Positions 61,668 through 64,000 of a stretch of DNA of 64,000 nt are shown piece by piece. The stretch is taken from the NCBI GenBank assembly GCA_015055805.1, contig SVHN01000006.1, forward strand, positions 1-64,000, written 5' to 3'. Source of the stretch: Clostridiales bacterium (GTDB taxonomy: Bacteria > Bacillota > Clostridia > Christensenellales > Borkfalkiaceae). The translations under genes were made by a program, and so were the position numbers. The notes under the pieces were generated by a model. The model had not been told where the DNA came from. It ran no database searches and was given only the letters and a program-made list of their open reading frames with translations. Numbering within the stretch: position 1 is the stretch's first letter; each line of letters begins with the position of its first letter.

Positions 61668-62579
61668 ATGCTGATGGATATTATTAGGATAGAGAATTTA
61701 CATAAGAGTTACGGCGACGTTAAAGCAGTAAACGATTTAAGTTTTAAGATAAAAGAAGGGGAATTGTTTGCTTTTTTGGGCGTAAACGGCGCAGGAAAAT
61801 CCACGACCATATCAATGATTTGCAAGACCTTGGAAAAGGATAGTGGAAAGATTTACGTGGACGGTGTTGACGTTGATGAAAATTCGGATAAAATCAAGAG
61901 AGAGATAGGCGTAGTGTTCCAAAATTCCGCGCTTGATAAATCCCTTTCCGTGCGTGACAACCTTATTCACCGCGCGGCACTATATGGAATAGTAGGCAAA
62001 GACTTTGAAGAAAAATTAAAAGAGTTAGTTAATCTTTTAGGTTTTGGCGATATATTAAACCGTCCCGTCGGCAAACTTTCGGGTGGACAGCGCAGAAAGG
62101 CGGACATTGCGCGCGCGCTTATTCATAGCCCTAAAATTCTTATACTTGACGAACCGACCACGGGACTTGATCCACAGACCAGAATTACGCTGTGGGGCGT
62201 GGTTGAAAAAATGCGTCGTGAACAAAATATGACCGTACTTTTGACGACGCATTATATGGAAGAGGCGGCAGACGCCGATTACGTCGTTATTATCGACGGC
62301 GGAAAAAAGGCTGCGGAAGGCACGCCCATTGAACTTAAAAACCAGTATTCGGGCGACTTTATCACCATTTACGACAACGACGAAAGCAAACTTTCCGTGC
62401 TTAATCTTGATTACGTCAAGGTTTCTGGTGGATTTAGGATAGAAGTAGAATCCACCTTAAAAGCAACCGAACTAATAGTTAAACACCCAGACGTGTTCAC
62501 CGACTACGAAGTGGTAAAGGGCAAGATGGATTCGGTGTTTTTAGCGGTTACAGGCAAAAAACTTACGGGGGATAAATAA
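61668..62579 (+). CDS. ABC-2-type exporter, ATP-binding subunit
   Basis: 303 residues (the ATG at 61674 is an alternative; AAGGAG is at 61658-61663). Walker A G-V-N-G-A-G-K-S-T, signature L-S-G-G-Q-R-R-K-A-D-I-A-R, Walker B L-I-L-D-E-P-T-T-G-L-D, switch H in T-T-H-Y-M-E-E-A. This is the DrrA/NatA class. The stop codon directly abuts the permease ATG. Confidence 0.93.
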   Translation: MLMDIIRIENLHKSYGDVKAVNDLSFKIKEGELFAFLGVNGAGKSTTISMICKTLEKDSGKIYVDGVDVDENSDKIKREIGVVFQNSALDKSLSVRDNLIHRAALYGIVGKDFEEKLKELVNLLGFGDILNRPVGKLSGGQRRKADIARALIHSPKILILDEPTTGLDPQTRITLWGVVEKMRREQNMTVLLTTHYMEEAADADYVVIIDGGKKAAEGTPIELKNQYSGDFITIYDNDESKLSVLNLDYVKVSGGFRIEVESTLKATELIVKHPDVFTDYEVVKGKMDSVFLAVTGKKLTGDK

Positions 62580-63491
62580 ATGAAAACTTTCTTTATAATG
62601 CTAAAAAGAAACGTAAAACTATTCTTTAAGGATAAAGGTCTGTTTTTTACTTCGCTTATAACTCCGCTTATTCTACTCGTGTTGTACGCTACTTTTTTGT
62701 CCAACGTTTACACTAGCAGCTTTGAAAGCGTGTTCCAAGGTTTTGGCATCACCATAGACGAAAAACTACTCGACGGACTTGTCGGTGGTCAGCTTATGTC
62801 GTCGCTACTTGCGGTGTCGTGCGTAACCGTTTCTTTCTGTTCAAATATGCTTATGGTTCAGGATAAGATTTCAGGGGCGCATAAGGATATGCTAATAACA
62901 CCAGTACGCCGTTCGCAAATGGCGTTAAGTTACTATATAGCAACCACTATAAGCACGCTTGTAATATGCTTTTTAGCACTTGGCGCAAGCCTTGTTTACG
63001 TCGCTATTATCGGTTGGTATTTAAGTTTTGCAGACGTATTACTGCTTATCGTGGATATATTTCTTTTAACTACTTTCGGCACGGCTCTGTCTTCGGTCAT
63101 TAACCACTTCTTGTCGTCGCAAGGTCAAATATCTGCCGTCGGCTCGATAGTGAGTTCGTGCTACGGCTTTATATGCGGTGCGTATATGCCGCTGTCAAGT
63201 TTTTCAGAAGGTTTAAGAAAAGTATTAATGTTCTTGCCGGGAACTTACGGCACGTCGCTAGTTAGAAACCACTCTATGCAAGGCGCGCTAAATGAAATGC
63301 GAGCGCAGGGCGTTCCGGATGCGGCGGTGGACGGTTTGGCAGCGTCGGTTGACTGTAATCTTGAATTTTTCGGAACGGACGTTAAGATTTGGGCAATGTA
63401 TTTGATAATGGTTTTGACCATAGTAACGCTTATATGCGCATACGTTTTAATAAACGTGCTGTCGGTTAGAAAAAAGAAAACGAGTAAGTAA
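62580..63491 (+). CDS. ABC-2-type exporter, permease subunit
   Basis: 303 residues with six membrane helices and a ~50-residue extracytoplasmic loop after TM1, plus a second loop before the last helix, as in DrrB-type permeases. The motif G-A-Y-M-P-L-S-S-F-S-E-G-L-R lies in the expected place before TM6. Works with the adjacent ATPase to export a drug, lipid or peptide; substrate unknown. Confidence 0.9.
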   Translation: MKTFFIMLKRNVKLFFKDKGLFFTSLITPLILLVLYATFLSNVYTSSFESVFQGFGITIDEKLLDGLVGGQLMSSLLAVSCVTVSFCSNMLMVQDKISGAHKDMLITPVRRSQMALSYYIATTISTLVICFLALGASLVYVAIIGWYLSFADVLLLIVDIFLLTTFGTALSSVINHFLSSQGQISAVGSIVSSCYGFICGAYMPLSSFSEGLRKVLMFLPGTYGTSLVRNHSMQGALNEMRAQGVPDAAVDGLAASVDCNLEFFGTDVKIWAMYLIMVLTIVTLICAYVLINVLSVRKKKTSK

Positions 63492-63501
63492 GACACATAA
63501 G

Positions 63502-63536
63502 AAAACGCAGTTTAAAAGAACTGCGTTTTTGTTTAC
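63502..63536 (+). terminator. Terminator of the ABC exporter operon
   Basis: AAAACGCAGTT pairs with AACTGCGTTTT around a 6-nt loop, followed by TGTTT. Confidence 0.85.
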
Positions 63537-63612
63537 AATAAATCATTATTGTGGTAAAATTATGTATAACAAAACTTATTAATCCCAAAATATTAAGTGA
63601 AGTAGGTGGATT

Positions 63613-63996
63613 ATGCTTGATAGATTAAGTCTTGCTTTACTTAATATTATTAACGGCGAGTGTAGCGGTTCGGGTTATAAAGTTTTCTCGATTGACGACG
63701 TTATGCAATCCTTTCCAACCCGTTTTAAGGTGGAAGAAGAAAGTGTTAGGGAAAGCCTAAACAACCTATCGGCGCGTGAATACGTCATAGTAAAGTACGA
63801 AGACGAAAAAGAGTTTTGCGCCATACCGACGGCTAAGGGGCGGTTGGTGTTTGAAAACCGTATAGAACAAGAAATAGAGCGGGTACAGACGGCAAAAAAG
63901 TATTTCGTTTATTCGGCACTCGGCGCGTTTTTAGGCGGAATATTTGCTTTTGTGATTGCCACCGTCTTAACCTTTGCGCTAAGGGGTGCAATCTAA
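63613..63996 (+). CDS. Small winged-helix-like protein with C-terminal membrane helix
   Basis: 127 residues. Residues ~5-80 look like a winged helix (three helices, then V-I-V-K-Y-E-D-E-K-E-F-C-A-I-P-T-A-K-G-R wing and strand). A charged helix leads to one membrane segment (~100-123). AGGTGG precedes the ATG. It could be a membrane-bound regulator or anti-sigma-like partner; the family is not recognised. Its stop overlaps an ATG at 63996 (TAATG), so a coupled gene begins at the window edge and runs out of it. Confidence 0.6.
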   Translation: MLDRLSLALLNIINGECSGSGYKVFSIDDVMQSFPTRFKVEEESVRESLNNLSAREYVIVKYEDEKEFCAIPTAKGRLVFENRIEQEIERVQTAKKYFVYSALGAFLGGIFAFVIATVLTFALRGAI

Positions 63997-64000
63997 TGCT

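Overview
The window reads as chromosomal DNA of a low-to-moderate-GC, monoderm member of the Bacillota, most likely an uncultured gut-type Clostridia. The evidence is strong AGGAGG-type ribosome binding sites, TTGACA-N17-TATAAT promoters, U-tailed intrinsic terminators, an infC-rpmI-rplT operon behind a leader with an attenuator, a ruvCAB-queA-tgt-yajC cluster and a glycine riboswitch in front of an AGCS symporter. I cannot name the species from sequence alone.

Layout. Positions 1-2,700 are a mobile-element scar zone. An M23 (SpoIIQ-like) peptidase gene runs in from the left edge. It is followed by three copies of the 3' end of a tRNA-Thr gene (643-687, 836-856, 2653-2673), and a DnaQ-type exonuclease/TerB-like/BRCT fusion lies between copies 2 and 3. 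Positions 2,700-6,600 hold a small XRE regulator and a two-component system co-transcribed with small membrane proteins. Positions 6,700-12,720 hold a histidine phosphatase, an amino-sugar pair (NagA plus an atypical NagB-like protein), a DeoR regulator, an alkaline-phosphatase-fold enzyme and an MFS/OPA-like transporter. Positions 12,760-14,470 hold the glycine riboswitch and its AGCS symporter. Positions 14,550-16,260 are an AT-rich accessory unit: a riboswitch-like orphan leader with a clear terminator/antiterminator switch, then a membrane-anchored protein and a small P-loop NTPase. Next come tRNA-Met and tRNA-Glu, with a decayed integrative element (tyrosine recombinase and truncated MobV relaxase, 16,640-19,060) behind tRNA-Glu.

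Positions 19,066-32,550 form the most unusual locus: a coiled-coil protein, a membrane-tethered McrB-type AAA+ ATPase, and two extracytoplasmic proteins (970 and 2,524 residues) that carry transglutaminase-like domains between many YDG/MBG-type beta repeats. Twelve repeats of the larger protein carry a recurring His/Cys signature.

The rest is mostly core. It includes a GNAT, infC (AUU start)-rpmI-rplT, a TrmH methyltransferase, an alpha/beta hydrolase, YebC, an HtrA lipoprotein, ruvCAB-queA-tgt-yajC, a ferritin-like protein, an M29 aminopeptidase, dxs, and a surface-polysaccharide-type set (4,6-dehydratase, ABC exporter, NahK-like kinase, two Wzz-like proteins). It ends with a TtcA-like enzyme, a small export protein, a patatin, an apparently frameshifted ComEC-type hydrolase lipoprotein, a collagen-like surface protein, a thioesterase, a GDPD, an ABC exporter pair under a palindromic operator, and a small winged-helix/TM protein.

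A ~57-nt conserved, foldable intergenic element occurs twice, about 30 kb apart (7361-7418 and 37306-37362), and is not explained by any gene.
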